28,449 nucleotides of DNA, taken from NCBI GenBank assembly GCA_900553695.1, contig USEM01000013.1, positions 1-28,449 on the forward strand, written 5' to 3'. This DNA comes from an uncultured Clostridium sp. Its GTDB lineage: Bacteria; Bacillota; Clostridia; TANB77; CAG-508. How positions within the stretch are numbered: the first letter of the stretch is position 1; every line of letters starts with the position of its first letter. Shown in pieces: positions 8,627 through 16,840 of this stretch. The position numbers were made by a program, and so were the translations under genes. Below the pieces are notes generated by a model that saw only the letters and a program-made list of their open reading frames with translations, did no database searches and had not been told where the DNA came from.

Positions 8627-8812
8627 AAAGAACACTAAATGCTTTAAAAAACTCGGCTCAGTTGTCTAGCAAATGTTCGCAGAATTTCTAAATACCTTTT
8701 ATGGCACCCTTTCAATGTAAAATTGAACTATTTCCATAAAATTTATTAAGAAATTCTATGCTCCATTTCCTAGAACCCCTCACTTCGTTTTTTAAACATT
8801 TTAGTGTTCTTT
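8627..8812. repeat. 186-bp near-complete palindrome (MITE-like element or structured RNA)
   Basis: Nested arms pair almost throughout around a centre near 8719. The outer arms are AAAGAACACTAAA (8627-8639) with TTTAGTGTTCTTT (8800-8812). Moving inward: TTTAAAAAAC (8643-8652) with 8787-8796, CTAGCAAATG (8666-8675) with CATTTCCTAG (8764-8773, one mismatch), AGAATTTCT (8681-8689) with 8749-8757, TTTTATGG (8697-8704) with 8734-8741, and TTCAAT (8711-8716) with ATTGAA (8722-8727). It fills most of the 300-base gap between ypeB and the SASP gene and has no open frame. I cannot identify a clear target-site duplication. Confidence 0.85.
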
Positions 8813-8859
8813 ATTTGAAAATTTTTCTAGTGTATTTTATGTGTTTTTGTGCAAACTAA

Positions 8860-8893
8860 TTTTAAGAAAAGTGATTTTTCATTTTTCTTAAAA
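8860..8893 (+). promoter_or_regulatory. 11-bp perfect hairpin in the SASP leader
   Basis: TTTTAAGAAAA (8860-8870) pairs with TTTTCTTAAAA (8883-8893) across a 12-base loop. It ends three bases before the SASP ribosome binding site (AAGGAGG, 8896-8902). It could stabilise the mRNA or influence initiation. No function is proven. Confidence 0.5.
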
Positions 8894-8911
8894 TTAAGGA
8901 GGATTTTTAAG

Positions 8912-9079
8912 ATGTCAGGGAACAAAAACTTAATGTCTGAAAATCTAAAAACAGAAATAGCAAAAGAACTGGGAGTATATGATGTAGTTAAACGTGATGG
9001 GAGTTGGGGAAATGTGTCTGCTAAAAAGTGCGGTTCGATGGTTGCGAAGGCAATAGAAATCGCAAACAGAAGTGTATAG
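8912..9079 (+). CDS. Alpha/beta-type small acid-soluble spore protein
   Basis: This 55-residue protein has the SASP family pattern: MSENLKTEIAKELGVYDVV, then DGSWGNVSAKKCGSMVAKAI. The GVYDVV...GxWGNVSA block and MVxxAIEIA match the Clostridia branch of DNA-protecting SASPs that coat spore DNA. Start ATG 8912 has AAGGAGG nine bases upstream. The same frame is open further upstream, but that part crosses the leader hairpin and is not like a SASP. It stands as a single gene with its own terminator and is expected to be expressed in the forespore under SigG. I could not identify a convincing SigG promoter. Confidence 0.85.
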   Translation: MSGNKNLMSENLKTEIAKELGVYDVVKRDGSWGNVSAKKCGSMVAKAIEIANRSV

Positions 9080-9097
9080 TAAAAGCAGAGTAAAAGT

Positions 9098-9125
9098 AAT
9101 AGGAACCTTTTTTAGGGTTCCTATT
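9098..9125 (+). terminator. Terminator after the SASP gene
   Basis: AATAGGAACC (9098-9107) pairs perfectly with GGTTCCTATT (9116-9125) around an 8-base T-rich loop. The following T-run is short. Confidence 0.75.
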
Positions 9126-9155
9126 TATATGCCAATTTAAACTACCTACAAAGGG

Positions 9156-9184
9156 TTGATTATTTGTTAGTTTTGTTATATAAT
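9156..9184 (+). promoter_or_regulatory. Promoter of the cell-surface polymer operon
   Basis: TTGATT (9156-9161) and TATAAT (9179-9184) are 17 bases apart and lie just before the first gene at 9210. The next ten kilobases show only short gaps or overlaps between genes, so this may drive the whole operon. Confidence 0.7.
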
Positions 9185-9209
9185 TATGCAAGAATTTTGG
9201 AGGTAAAGT

Positions 9210-9998
9210 ATGTTTATAAAAAACGTTGTAACGAACCTAAAAAAATATATGTTTTTATTACAGCAATTAGTATCAAGAGATTTTAAGGTTAAATATAAAA
9301 GATCAATTTTAGGAGTAGTATGGAGTTTACTATATCCACTTTTAACAATGGCTGTTATGGCAATTGTATTTTCAAATGTATTTAAATTCAGCACACCAGG
9401 AGTCAGTTATTTAGCATATTTACTTTCTGGATTAGTTATGTTCAATTATTTTAGTGAGGCTTCAAATTTAGCAATGAGTTCCGTTGTAGCGAATTTTTCA
9501 CTTTTAAATAAGATATATATTCCAAAATATATTTTTCCACTTTCAAAGTGCTTATTTGTTGGAATTAACTTTTTACTTACATTAATTCCATTATACGTTG
9601 TGCTTTTTGCAACTGGAACAGGCATAAATATTTATCACATATTCTTACCTTATGCATTCTTATGTTTATTCATGTTTACTCTAGGAATGGGATTTATTTT
9701 ATCAGCGGTATCAGTATTTTTAAGAGATATGTTTTATATTTATGGTATTGTAATTATGATGTGGACATACCTAACACCAATAATGTATGATATAAGCACA
9801 ATTTCACCAACATTACAACCATTTTTAAAACTTAACCCTTTATACCACTACATAAATTTTGCAAGAGAGATAATTTTATATGGAAGAATACCACAGCCTT
9901 TTACATGGCTTACATGCATAGTTTCAGCAGTTGTAGTTTTAATAATTGGAGTTGTTGTATTTAAGAAAACACAAGATAAATTTATTTATTACGTATAG
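9210..9998 (+). CDS. ABC-2 polysaccharide export permease (TagG/Wzm type)
   Basis: The 262-residue integral membrane protein has six hydrophobic segments. The N-terminal amphipathic LVSRDFKVKYKRSILGVVWSLLYPLL is the signature of ABC-2 polysaccharide exporters. Further family features are LLNKIYIPKYIFPLS and, near the C-terminus, LNPLYHYINFAREIILYG. It forms a channel with the ATPase encoded 14 bases downstream and would move a lipid-linked polymer across the membrane. GGAGG precedes the ATG. TagG (teichoic acid) and Wzm (O-antigen or capsule) cannot be told apart by sequence. Context with tagA-like, epimerase and LtaS-like genes favours a teichoic-acid-like polymer. Confidence 0.9.
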   Translation: MFIKNVVTNLKKYMFLLQQLVSRDFKVKYKRSILGVVWSLLYPLLTMAVMAIVFSNVFKFSTPGVSYLAYLLSGLVMFNYFSEASNLAMSSVVANFSLLNKIYIPKYIFPLSKCLFVGINFLLTLIPLYVVLFATGTGINIYHIFLPYAFLCLFMFTLGMGFILSAVSVFLRDMFYIYGIVIMMWTYLTPIMYDISTISPTLQPFLKLNPLYHYINFAREIILYGRIPQPFTWLTCIVSAVVVLIIGVVVFKKTQDKFIYYV

Positions 9999-10012
9999 TT
10001 GTAGGAGGAAAT

Positions 10013-10750
10013 ATGATTAAAGTAGATAATGTATCAATGAGATTTAATCTTGGAATAGAAAAAAATTTTTCACTAAAACTTTTCTTCATAAACTTGTTTA
10101 AACCTAGAAAGAAAAAAGGCAAAAAACCCGATTTTTGGGCACTTAAAGATGTTTCTTTTAAGGTTAAAAGAGGTGAAGTTGTAGGATTTATTGGTAGCAA
10201 TGGAGCCGGTAAATCTACCATGCTTAAAGTGATTGCTGGCGTTATGAAACCTACAAAAGGAAAGGTTGAAGTGCATGGAAACATTTGCCCTATGATCGAG
10301 CTAGGGGCTGGTTTTGATATGGATTTAACTGCAAGAGAAAATATATTTTTAAATGGAGCAGTTCTTGGCTATAGCAAAAAATTTATAGAAGAAAAATTTG
10401 ATGAGATAGTTGAATTCTCTGAACTAAAAGACTTCTTAGATGTGCCAGTAAGAAACTTTTCATCAGGTATGACAGCGCGTTTAGCTTTTTCAATAGCAAC
10501 AGTTGTAGATCCTGAAATACTAATAGTAGACGAAATTTTATCTGTTGGGGATATGGCTTTCCAAGCAAAGAGTGAAGCAAAGATGAGAAGCATGATAGGT
10601 GGAGGAACAACAGTACTATATGTTTCACATTCTATTAATTCAATAAAGAGTATTTGCGACAAAGCAGTATGGTTAGACCATGGTAAAGTTATAAAAATGG
10701 GACCTGCAGAAGAAATCTGTGATGAATATTCAAAAAGTATAGGTGTATAG
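10013..10750 (+). CDS. Polysaccharide export ATPase (TagH/Wzt type)
   Basis: This is the ATP-binding partner of the permease. Walker A is GSNGAGKS (61-68), the Q-loop region is MIELGAGFD, the signature is NFSSGMTARLAF and Walker B is ILIVDEILSVGD, followed by a switch histidine in YVSHS. The 245 residues have no C-terminal extension, unlike long Wzt proteins that bind the polymer end, so it is the short form. The insertion FKPRKKKGKKPDFWALKDVSF is usual in this family. The preceding TAGGAGG gives strong translation. Confidence 0.92.
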   Translation: MIKVDNVSMRFNLGIEKNFSLKLFFINLFKPRKKKGKKPDFWALKDVSFKVKRGEVVGFIGSNGAGKSTMLKVIAGVMKPTKGKVEVHGNICPMIELGAGFDMDLTARENIFLNGAVLGYSKKFIEEKFDEIVEFSELKDFLDVPVRNFSSGMTARLAFSIATVVDPEILIVDEILSVGDMAFQAKSEAKMRSMIGGGTTVLYVSHSINSIKSICDKAVWLDHGKVIKMGPAEEICDEYSKSIGV

Positions 10751-10751
10751 A

Positions 10752-11831
10752 ATGAGTAAAATTATATTCTTTTCACGTAATTTATGCATAGGTGGAATGG
10801 AAAAGGCTTTAGTTACATTAATAAACTCAATAGATATAAAGAAAGATGAAGTAACTTTAGTGCTTGAACATAAAGAAGGGGAACTATGCAAAGAACTTAA
10901 TAAAAATGTTAAAGTTGTAGATTATGATTTGTCAAATAATAGGAACATAATCATAAGACGCTTTATAAATCTAGTAAAGAAAATCAAATTTGTAATTCAA
11001 AATTACCACAAATATGATTGTGCTATTAGTTATGCAACATATTCAGTTTTTTCTAGTCAAATGGCTAGAAAATGTTCAAAAAATAGTATTGTATTTATAC
11101 ATAGTGATTATTATAGCTTGTATAATGGAGAAGCAGAACAGATAAGGGGATTTTTCAAAGAAATTCAAGCTGACAAGTTTAATAAAATTATATTTGTAAG
11201 TAGGGAATCAAGAGAAAAACTAATTAAAGTAATACCAGAAATAAAAACAAAATCTTTAGTTCTTGGAAATCTAGTAGACTACAAAAATATAATAGAATTA
11301 GCTAATAAAGAAGAAATTAAAATGAACGATAAAATAGTTAATATAATATTTGTGGGAAGACTAGATGACCATTCAAAAAATATCAGTCAATTAATAAAAA
11401 AAATTAATAATAACAAAGAAAAAGACAAGTTTAATTTATACATAGTTGGAACTGGACCAGATGAAATAAAATTAAAAAAACTTTGTAAGTCAAGTAATAT
11501 AATATTTGTAGGAGAAAAAGAAAATCCATATCCATACATCAAGGCAAGTGATTATTTGATTTTATCATCAAAATATGAGGGATTCCCAATGGTGTATAGT
11601 GAAGCAACGTTGCTCGATACAAAAATTATTACAACAGTACCAGTTGAAGATGAACAAATATGCTATAATGGTAAGAATGTAATAAGATTAGAAAAGGATT
11701 TAAGCAACTTTGACGAAATTATAAGTGGAATAGTAAAATACAAAATAGATATTAAAGTTCCTAAAATGGACTTTGAAATTATAAATGAAAATAAAATGGA
11801 AATTTTTAAGAAAATTGTAACGAATAAATAA
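10752..11831 (+). CDS. GT4-family glycosyltransferase
   Basis: The 359-residue, GT-B fold protein begins IIFFSRNLCIGGMEKALVTL, where the GGMEKAL loop is typical of GT4 enzymes. The C-terminal donor domain has IIFVGRLDDHSKNISQLI, LYIVGTGPDE and SSKYEGFPMVYSEA, with the EGFP-x4-EA acceptor/donor motif complete. ATG 10752 is chosen because AGGTG lies six bases upstream. A GTG at 10743 is in frame but lies inside the previous gene. It is likely to add a sugar to the growing chain on the inner membrane face. Donor and linkage cannot be told. Confidence 0.85.
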   Translation: MSKIIFFSRNLCIGGMEKALVTLINSIDIKKDEVTLVLEHKEGELCKELNKNVKVVDYDLSNNRNIIIRRFINLVKKIKFVIQNYHKYDCAISYATYSVFSSQMARKCSKNSIVFIHSDYYSLYNGEAEQIRGFFKEIQADKFNKIIFVSRESREKLIKVIPEIKTKSLVLGNLVDYKNIIELANKEEIKMNDKIVNIIFVGRLDDHSKNISQLIKKINNNKEKDKFNLYIVGTGPDEIKLKKLCKSSNIIFVGEKENPYPYIKASDYLILSSKYEGFPMVYSEATLLDTKIITTVPVEDEQICYNGKNVIRLEKDLSNFDEIISGIVKYKIDIKVPKMDFEIINENKMEIFKKIVTNK

Positions 11832-11852
11832 CAAGAGGTGATTTTTGAAATT

Positions 11853-13676
11853 ATGGAAAAATATATTCATTATTGCTGGTTTGGTGATGCAAATCCATCA
11901 GGGTTGGCAAAGAAATGTATAAAAAGCTGGAAGAAATACTTACCAGATTATGAAATTATAGAATGGAATGAGGAAAACTTTGATGTAAACATTACTAAGT
12001 TTTCAAAAAGTGCATATGAGACAAAAAGATGGGCTTTTGTTAGTGATGTAGCAAGGGTATATGCCTTGAAGAAAATGGGCGGAATATATTTTGATACAGA
12101 TATGATGATAACTAAAAAGCCAGATAAAGAAATGCTAAACTCAAGTTTCTTTGTAGGCTGGGAATCTGATATAAATGTTGCAGTTGGAGTAATGGGAGCA
12201 GAAAAGAATAATAAAGTAATTGAAAGCCTTTGGAACGTATATGAAAATGCAGAGTTTGATCCAAATGATTTATATAGAATTACTATACCAAGATTACTTA
12301 CAAATTTATTAAAAAAAGAATACAATATGCAAACAGAATGCTTTGAAAACCAAAAACTAGGTGACAATATTAACATATATGCAAGAGACTATTTCTATCC
12401 AATTAGTAGTGATAGAAATCTAGAAAATATGTTCACAGATAGAACTTGTATGATACATTATTATAGTGGAAGCTGGTTACCAAGAGACCAACAACTACAA
12501 ATAAAATTTAAGCAAATATTTGGAGAAAAATTTGGAACAATCATACTAGGAATTTTAGTTAAGGGGAAACACTTCTTAATTGGAATAGGAAAATGCGTTA
12601 AAAAGGTTGCCAAAGTATTGCTATATCCACTAGTTGTTAAAAGAAGAAAAAAGAGAAAAAACATTTTAATAAAAGTACAAAATCAGGAACTTGGAGAGAA
12701 ACTTGAAAAAATAACAGGGGATTATATTGCGTTTTACAACAATGATTGGTTGGGAATAAAAAATGCAACAATTGAACTTTTTCATGAAAATGCAGTTGGA
12801 ATTGAAGAACTTGCATATGATGAATTAGTTGAAGACTATGCTAAGGCAATAGTAGATAAAAAAGTAAAAATGGTTGTATTTAGTGGATTTTCATATACTT
12901 GGGATAAATTAATGAAGAAGATTAAAGAGCTAGATAGTAACATTAAAATTAAAGTTATTTGGCATGGAAGCATTTGCATGAATATATATGATTATGATTA
13001 TGACATGTTTATACAAACCTTTAAGTTATTGCAAAAAAAGACAATAGACTCAATAGCTTTTGTTAAAGAAAGTATGTATAAATTCTTTAAAGAAAAAGGA
13101 TACAATGTTGAGTTTTTGGCAAATAATGTAACATTAACAGATAAAGAAAAAAATCAGAAAAAGATAAAAACAGATAAAGTTAAAATAGGTATATATGCCT
13201 CAGGCGATAGATGGGTGAAAAACTTCTATAATCAGTTAGCGGCCGCAAGTTTAGTGAAAAATGCTGTAGTAGAGTGTATTCCAATTACAGGCAAAACATA
13301 TGAACTAGCCGATTTATTTAATGTGGAGATTAGAGGACTAACAACAACAGTAAAACATGATGAGTTATTAAATAGAATGGCACAAAATGATATAAACTTA
13401 TATGTTACATTTAGTGAATGTGCACCAATTATACCACTTGAAAGCTTAGAAGTTGGAGTGCCTTGCTTAACAGCTAATAATCATCATTATTTTGAAGGAA
13501 CAGAGTTAGAGAAGTATTTAATTGTTAGAGATACAGATAACGTTTTATCTATTTATGAAGGCATAAAAAATTGCCTAGAAAATAAAGAAAAAATAATGAA
13601 TGAATATAAAAATTGGAAAAAGGATAATGATAAAAAAGCTAAAGAAACATTAGAGAAATTTTTAAGGATAGGGTAA
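11853..13676 (+). CDS. Two-domain glycosyltransferase (GT32-like N-domain, GT-B-like C-domain)
   Basis: At 607 residues this is longer than a single transferase. Residues 1-210 form a GT32/capsular-type domain: YIHYCWFG near the start, WAFVSDVARVYALKKMGG, then the catalytic DTD at 81-83. A basic stretch (about 225-275) links to a second half with KIGIYASGDRWVKNFYNQL and a late ECAPIIPLESLEVGVPC block. That block resembles the donor-binding part of GT-B enzymes (E...P.ES...G.P). It may therefore add two residues in sequence. ATG 11853 fits the usual start of the family. GAGGTGA lies about 12 bases upstream and a GTG at 11838 is an alternative. It is part of the polymer operon, with an 11-base gap to the next gene. 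Confidence 0.8.
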   Translation: MEKYIHYCWFGDANPSGLAKKCIKSWKKYLPDYEIIEWNEENFDVNITKFSKSAYETKRWAFVSDVARVYALKKMGGIYFDTDMMITKKPDKEMLNSSFFVGWESDINVAVGVMGAEKNNKVIESLWNVYENAEFDPNDLYRITIPRLLTNLLKKEYNMQTECFENQKLGDNINIYARDYFYPISSDRNLENMFTDRTCMIHYYSGSWLPRDQQLQIKFKQIFGEKFGTIILGILVKGKHFLIGIGKCVKKVAKVLLYPLVVKRRKKRKNILIKVQNQELGEKLEKITGDYIAFYNNDWLGIKNATIELFHENAVGIEELAYDELVEDYAKAIVDKKVKMVVFSGFSYTWDKLMKKIKELDSNIKIKVIWHGSICMNIYDYDYDMFIQTFKLLQKKTIDSIAFVKESMYKFFKEKGYNVEFLANNVTLTDKEKNQKKIKTDKVKIGIYASGDRWVKNFYNQLAAASLVKNAVVECIPITGKTYELADLFNVEIRGLTTTVKHDELLNRMAQNDINLYVTFSECAPIIPLESLEVGVPCLTANNHHYFEGTELEKYLIVRDTDNVLSIYEGIKNCLENKEKIMNEYKNWKKDNDKKAKETLEKFLRIG

Positions 13677-13687
13677 TAGAGGTAAAA

Positions 13688-14995
13688 ATGAAAGAAAAAT
13701 TGTCAAAATTTATTAGTGTTTTGAAAAAAGACGGAATATTCAAAACCATGCATAAAACTTACAAATACTGCATGGCAAATTACATAAACAAAATAAACTT
13801 CATAAGAAGAATTGAATTCAAGCTTCATAAAAAAGCTATTCTAGAAAGTGTAAGAAAAGCCCTTGAAAATTCAAATTATGATAGAATTTTAGTATGGAGA
13901 GGCTCTTTTGGTTGGAATGTTCCACTATATCAAAGACCACAACATATTGCAAGATGTTTAAGCGATATGAACTGTTTAATTCTATATGAAGTAACAAGAA
14001 TGACAGACAAAACAAAATTTATTGATAAATTTAAAGACAATTTATTCTTAGTGAATTATGAAATAAAAGGTTTTGAAGAATTGATATGGAACGAACTTCA
14101 AAAAGTTAATAAACCAAAATATTTACAACTATACTCAACATGCTGGGACGTAAGTGATACAACTGTTAAGAAATATGTAGATAATGGTTTTAAACTTTTA
14201 TATGAGTATATAGATGATTTAAACCCAGCACTTGCAGGAACTAAAGAACTACCAGAGAATGTAAAAAAGATACATGAGTATGTATGCAAAAACATTCAAA
14301 ATGCATTAGTTGTAACATCAGCAGATAAACTATTTGAGGATATTTCAACAAAAAGAAAGTCTGAAGAGAATATAGTTCTATCAAGCAATGGAGTTGAATA
14401 TAATCATTTCGCAAAAGTAAAAAAAGATAAACAAGTGCTTAGTAAAAAATACCAAGCTATTATAGACCAAAAGAAGCCTATAATAGGCTATTATGGAGCA
14501 TTAGCTTCATGGTTTGATTATGACCTAGTTAAAAAGCTAGCAGAAAAAAGATCAGATATTAATATTGTTCTAATAGGAATAAAATATGATAATTCTTTTG
14601 ATGAAAGTAAGATAGAAGACGTTCAAAATGTTCATTACATTGGACCAGTAAATTATAACGATTTACCTAAATATGCTGTATTTTTTGATGTTTGCACAAT
14701 ACCATTTGTATTAAATGATATTACAGTTGCAACAAACCCTTTAAAAGCATTCGAATATATGGCATTAGAAAAACCAATAATAACAACTGCAATGAAAGAA
14801 TGCAAGAAATACAAATCAATATTTATTGCAAATAATGCAGAAGAATTTATTAGCTTAACAGATAAGGCTTTAAAAATTAACAAAAAGAATAACAAAGATT
14901 ATTATGAATTATTGAAAAAAGAGGCACTTGATAATACTTGGAATAAAAAGGCAGAAGAAATTATGTACTTACTAAAAAAAGAAGAAAACAAATAG
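13688..14995 (+). CDS. GT-B glycosyltransferase
   Basis: In this 435-residue protein, the block WNVPLYQRPQHIARCL resembles cell-surface transferases that begin with a QRPQ-H motif. A donor-binding half follows with IIGYYGALASWFDYDLV, IVLIGIKYD and VATNPLKAFEYMALEKPII. The NPLKxFEYMALxKPI motif is diagnostic of a GT4-like donor site. There is no membrane segment, so it probably acts at the membrane surface on a lipid-linked chain. A GAGGTA site precedes ATG 13688. The specific sugar is unknown. Confidence 0.8.
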   Translation: MKEKLSKFISVLKKDGIFKTMHKTYKYCMANYINKINFIRRIEFKLHKKAILESVRKALENSNYDRILVWRGSFGWNVPLYQRPQHIARCLSDMNCLILYEVTRMTDKTKFIDKFKDNLFLVNYEIKGFEELIWNELQKVNKPKYLQLYSTCWDVSDTTVKKYVDNGFKLLYEYIDDLNPALAGTKELPENVKKIHEYVCKNIQNALVVTSADKLFEDISTKRKSEENIVLSSNGVEYNHFAKVKKDKQVLSKKYQAIIDQKKPIIGYYGALASWFDYDLVKKLAEKRSDINIVLIGIKYDNSFDESKIEDVQNVHYIGPVNYNDLPKYAVFFDVCTIPFVLNDITVATNPLKAFEYMALEKPIITTAMKECKKYKSIFIANNAEEFISLTDKALKINKKNNKDYYELLKKEALDNTWNKKAEEIMYLLKKEENK

Positions 14996-15006
14996 AGGAG
15001 AATCTT

Positions 15007-15732
15007 ATGGAAAAAGAAACCATTTTAGGGTTTGATGTATGCACAGCTAATAAGCAAAATCTCTTAGGAAATATCTTTAAAGATTATAAAGCAGGCATTC
15101 AACGTTTTATTGTAAATATTAATCCAGAGATTGTAACTTCAAATTATAAAAATGAAGATTATAAAAAAGCTTTAAATAGTGAGAAGTATCAAATTCCAGA
15201 CGGAAGCGGTATCGTATGGGCATCAAAAAGAAATAAAGGACACATAAAAAAGAGAATAACAGGAATTGATTTAATGCTAGATATATGCAATGAAGCACAA
15301 AAATATCAAGCAAAAATTTATCTATATGGCAGTAAAAAGGAAATAGTTCAGAAAGCCAAGGAAAATTTGGAAAAAGAATATACAAAGCTACAAGTTATAG
15401 GAACATGTGATGGATATATCAATGAGGAATGGGCAGTAAAAGACATTAAAGAAACAGGTGCAGATATTGTATTTGTTGGATTAGGAAGTCCAAAACAAGA
15501 GAAATTTATTATAAACAATAAAGAAAAATTGAAAGATGTAAAAATCTTCATGCCAGTAGGGGGCTCATTTGATGTAATTAGTAAAACCAAAAAAAGAGCA
15601 CCAAATTGGATAATGAAATGCAACCTAGAATGGCTATATAGGTTATTTCAAGAGCCAAAGAGAATTTTTAGACAAGTTAAATTAATTAAATTTATGTCTT
15701 TAGTAAAAGGAGAAAAAAATGGAAAAAATTAA
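15007..15732 (+). CDS. tagA: WecG/TagA/CpsF-family N-acetylmannosaminyltransferase
   Basis: This GT26 enzyme transfers ManNAc from UDP-ManNAc to undecaprenyl-PP-GlcNAc, the first committed step of wall teichoic acid linkage. Family blocks are INPEIVTSNYKNEDYKKAL, IPDGSGIVWASK, RITGIDLMLDIC, FVGLGSPKQEKFI and MPVGGSFDVIS, followed by RAPNWI and NLEWLYRLFQEPKRIFRQ. The 241 residues match the family. The gene overlaps wecB by 14 bases. It works with the epimerase that follows and with the TagO homologue at 19370-20460, so the first three steps of linkage synthesis are encoded within 6 kb. TagA versus WecG naming is by context. Confidence 0.9.
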   Translation: MEKETILGFDVCTANKQNLLGNIFKDYKAGIQRFIVNINPEIVTSNYKNEDYKKALNSEKYQIPDGSGIVWASKRNKGHIKKRITGIDLMLDICNEAQKYQAKIYLYGSKKEIVQKAKENLEKEYTKLQVIGTCDGYINEEWAVKDIKETGADIVFVGLGSPKQEKFIINNKEKLKDVKIFMPVGGSFDVISKTKKRAPNWIMKCNLEWLYRLFQEPKRIFRQVKLIKFMSLVKGEKNGKN

Positions 15733-16840
15733 AGTAATGACAGTATTTGGAACAAGACCAGAAGCAATAAAAATGGCACCACTTGTAAAAGAATTAAAAT
15801 CAAGAGAGGAAATTGAATGTATAGTTTGCGTTACAGCACAGCATAGACAAATGCTTGACCAAGTTTTAGAGGTTTTTGATATTAAGCCAGATTATGATTT
15901 AAATATCATGCAAGTTGGACAAACCTTAAGTGATATAACAAGTAGAGCTCTAACAGGGCTTGAAAAGGTTATAAAAGAAGTTAAACCTAACATTGTTTTA
16001 GTACATGGAGATACAACAACAACATTTGCAGGAGCACTTGCAGCTTATTATAATCAAGTAGATATTGGACATGTTGAAGCAGGCTTGAGAACTTGGAATA
16101 AATACTCTCCATTCCCAGAAGAAATGAACAGACAAATGGTTGGAGTTATGGCAGATATGCATTTTGCACCAACTGAAAATAGCAAAAACAGCTTATTAAA
16201 AGAAAATAAAAAGCCAGAAACAATATATGTTACAGGAAATACAGCAATAGATGCATTAGCAACAACAGTAAAAAAGGATTATTATAATCCAGTGTTTGAT
16301 TGGGTTGGAAATGATAGACTAGTTTTACTTACTGCTCATAGAAGAGAAAACCTTGGCGAACCTATGAGACACATGTTCAAAGCAATAAAAAGAATAGTAG
16401 AAGAAATAGATGATGTAAAAGTTATATACCCAGTTCATCTAAACCCAAAAGTAAGGGAAGTAGCAGATGAAATTTTAGGAGATAATGAAAAAATAAAATT
16501 AATAGAACCACTAGAAGTAATTGATTTCCATAACTTTATAAATAAATCATATTTAATACTTACAGATAGTGGAGGAATTCAAGAAGAAGCACCAGGGCTT
16601 GGAAAACCAGTTCTAGTACTTAGAGATACCACAGAAAGACCAGAAGGAATAGAAGCAGGAACATTAAAACTTGCAGGAACAAACGAAGAAACTATATATA
16701 AACTAACTAAAGAATTGTTAACAGATAAATCTGTATATGAAAGTATGAGTAAAGCAACAAACCCATATGGAGATGGAAAAGCAAGCAAAAGAATTACAGA
16801 TTCAATAATAGACAAATACAGAGGAATTTTAGGTGATTAA
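15719..16840 (+). CDS. wecB: UDP-N-acetylglucosamine 2-epimerase (non-hydrolysing)
   Basis: The enzyme converts UDP-GlcNAc to UDP-ManNAc, the donor for TagA. Conserved blocks are VFGTRPEAIKMAPL at the start, HGDTTTTFAGALAAYY, HVEAGLRTWNKYSPFPEEMN, LLTAHRREN and LTDSGGIQEEAPGLGKPVLV. The length of 373 residues is standard. ATG 15719 overlaps the end of tagA and has AAAGGAG upstream, which suggests translational coupling. It is also known as mnaA in Bacillus. The sulfatase gene starts at the next base after its stop. Confidence 0.96.
   Translation: MEKIKVMTVFGTRPEAIKMAPLVKELKSREEIECIVCVTAQHRQMLDQVLEVFDIKPDYDLNIMQVGQTLSDITSRALTGLEKVIKEVKPNIVLVHGDTTTTFAGALAAYYNQVDIGHVEAGLRTWNKYSPFPEEMNRQMVGVMADMHFAPTENSKNSLLKENKKPETIYVTGNTAIDALATTVKKDYYNPVFDWVGNDRLVLLTAHRRENLGEPMRHMFKAIKRIVEEIDDVKVIYPVHLNPKVREVADEILGDNEKIKLIEPLEVIDFHNFINKSYLILTDSGGIQEEAPGLGKPVLVLRDTTERPEGIEAGTLKLAGTNEETIYKLTKELLTDKSVYESMSKATNPYGDGKASKRITDSIIDKYRGILGD

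Noticed and set aside
8849..8911. A longer SASP protein starting upstream of 8912.
   Set aside because: The extension crosses the leader hairpin, and the clear AAGGAGG belongs to ATG 8912, where the SASP pattern starts.
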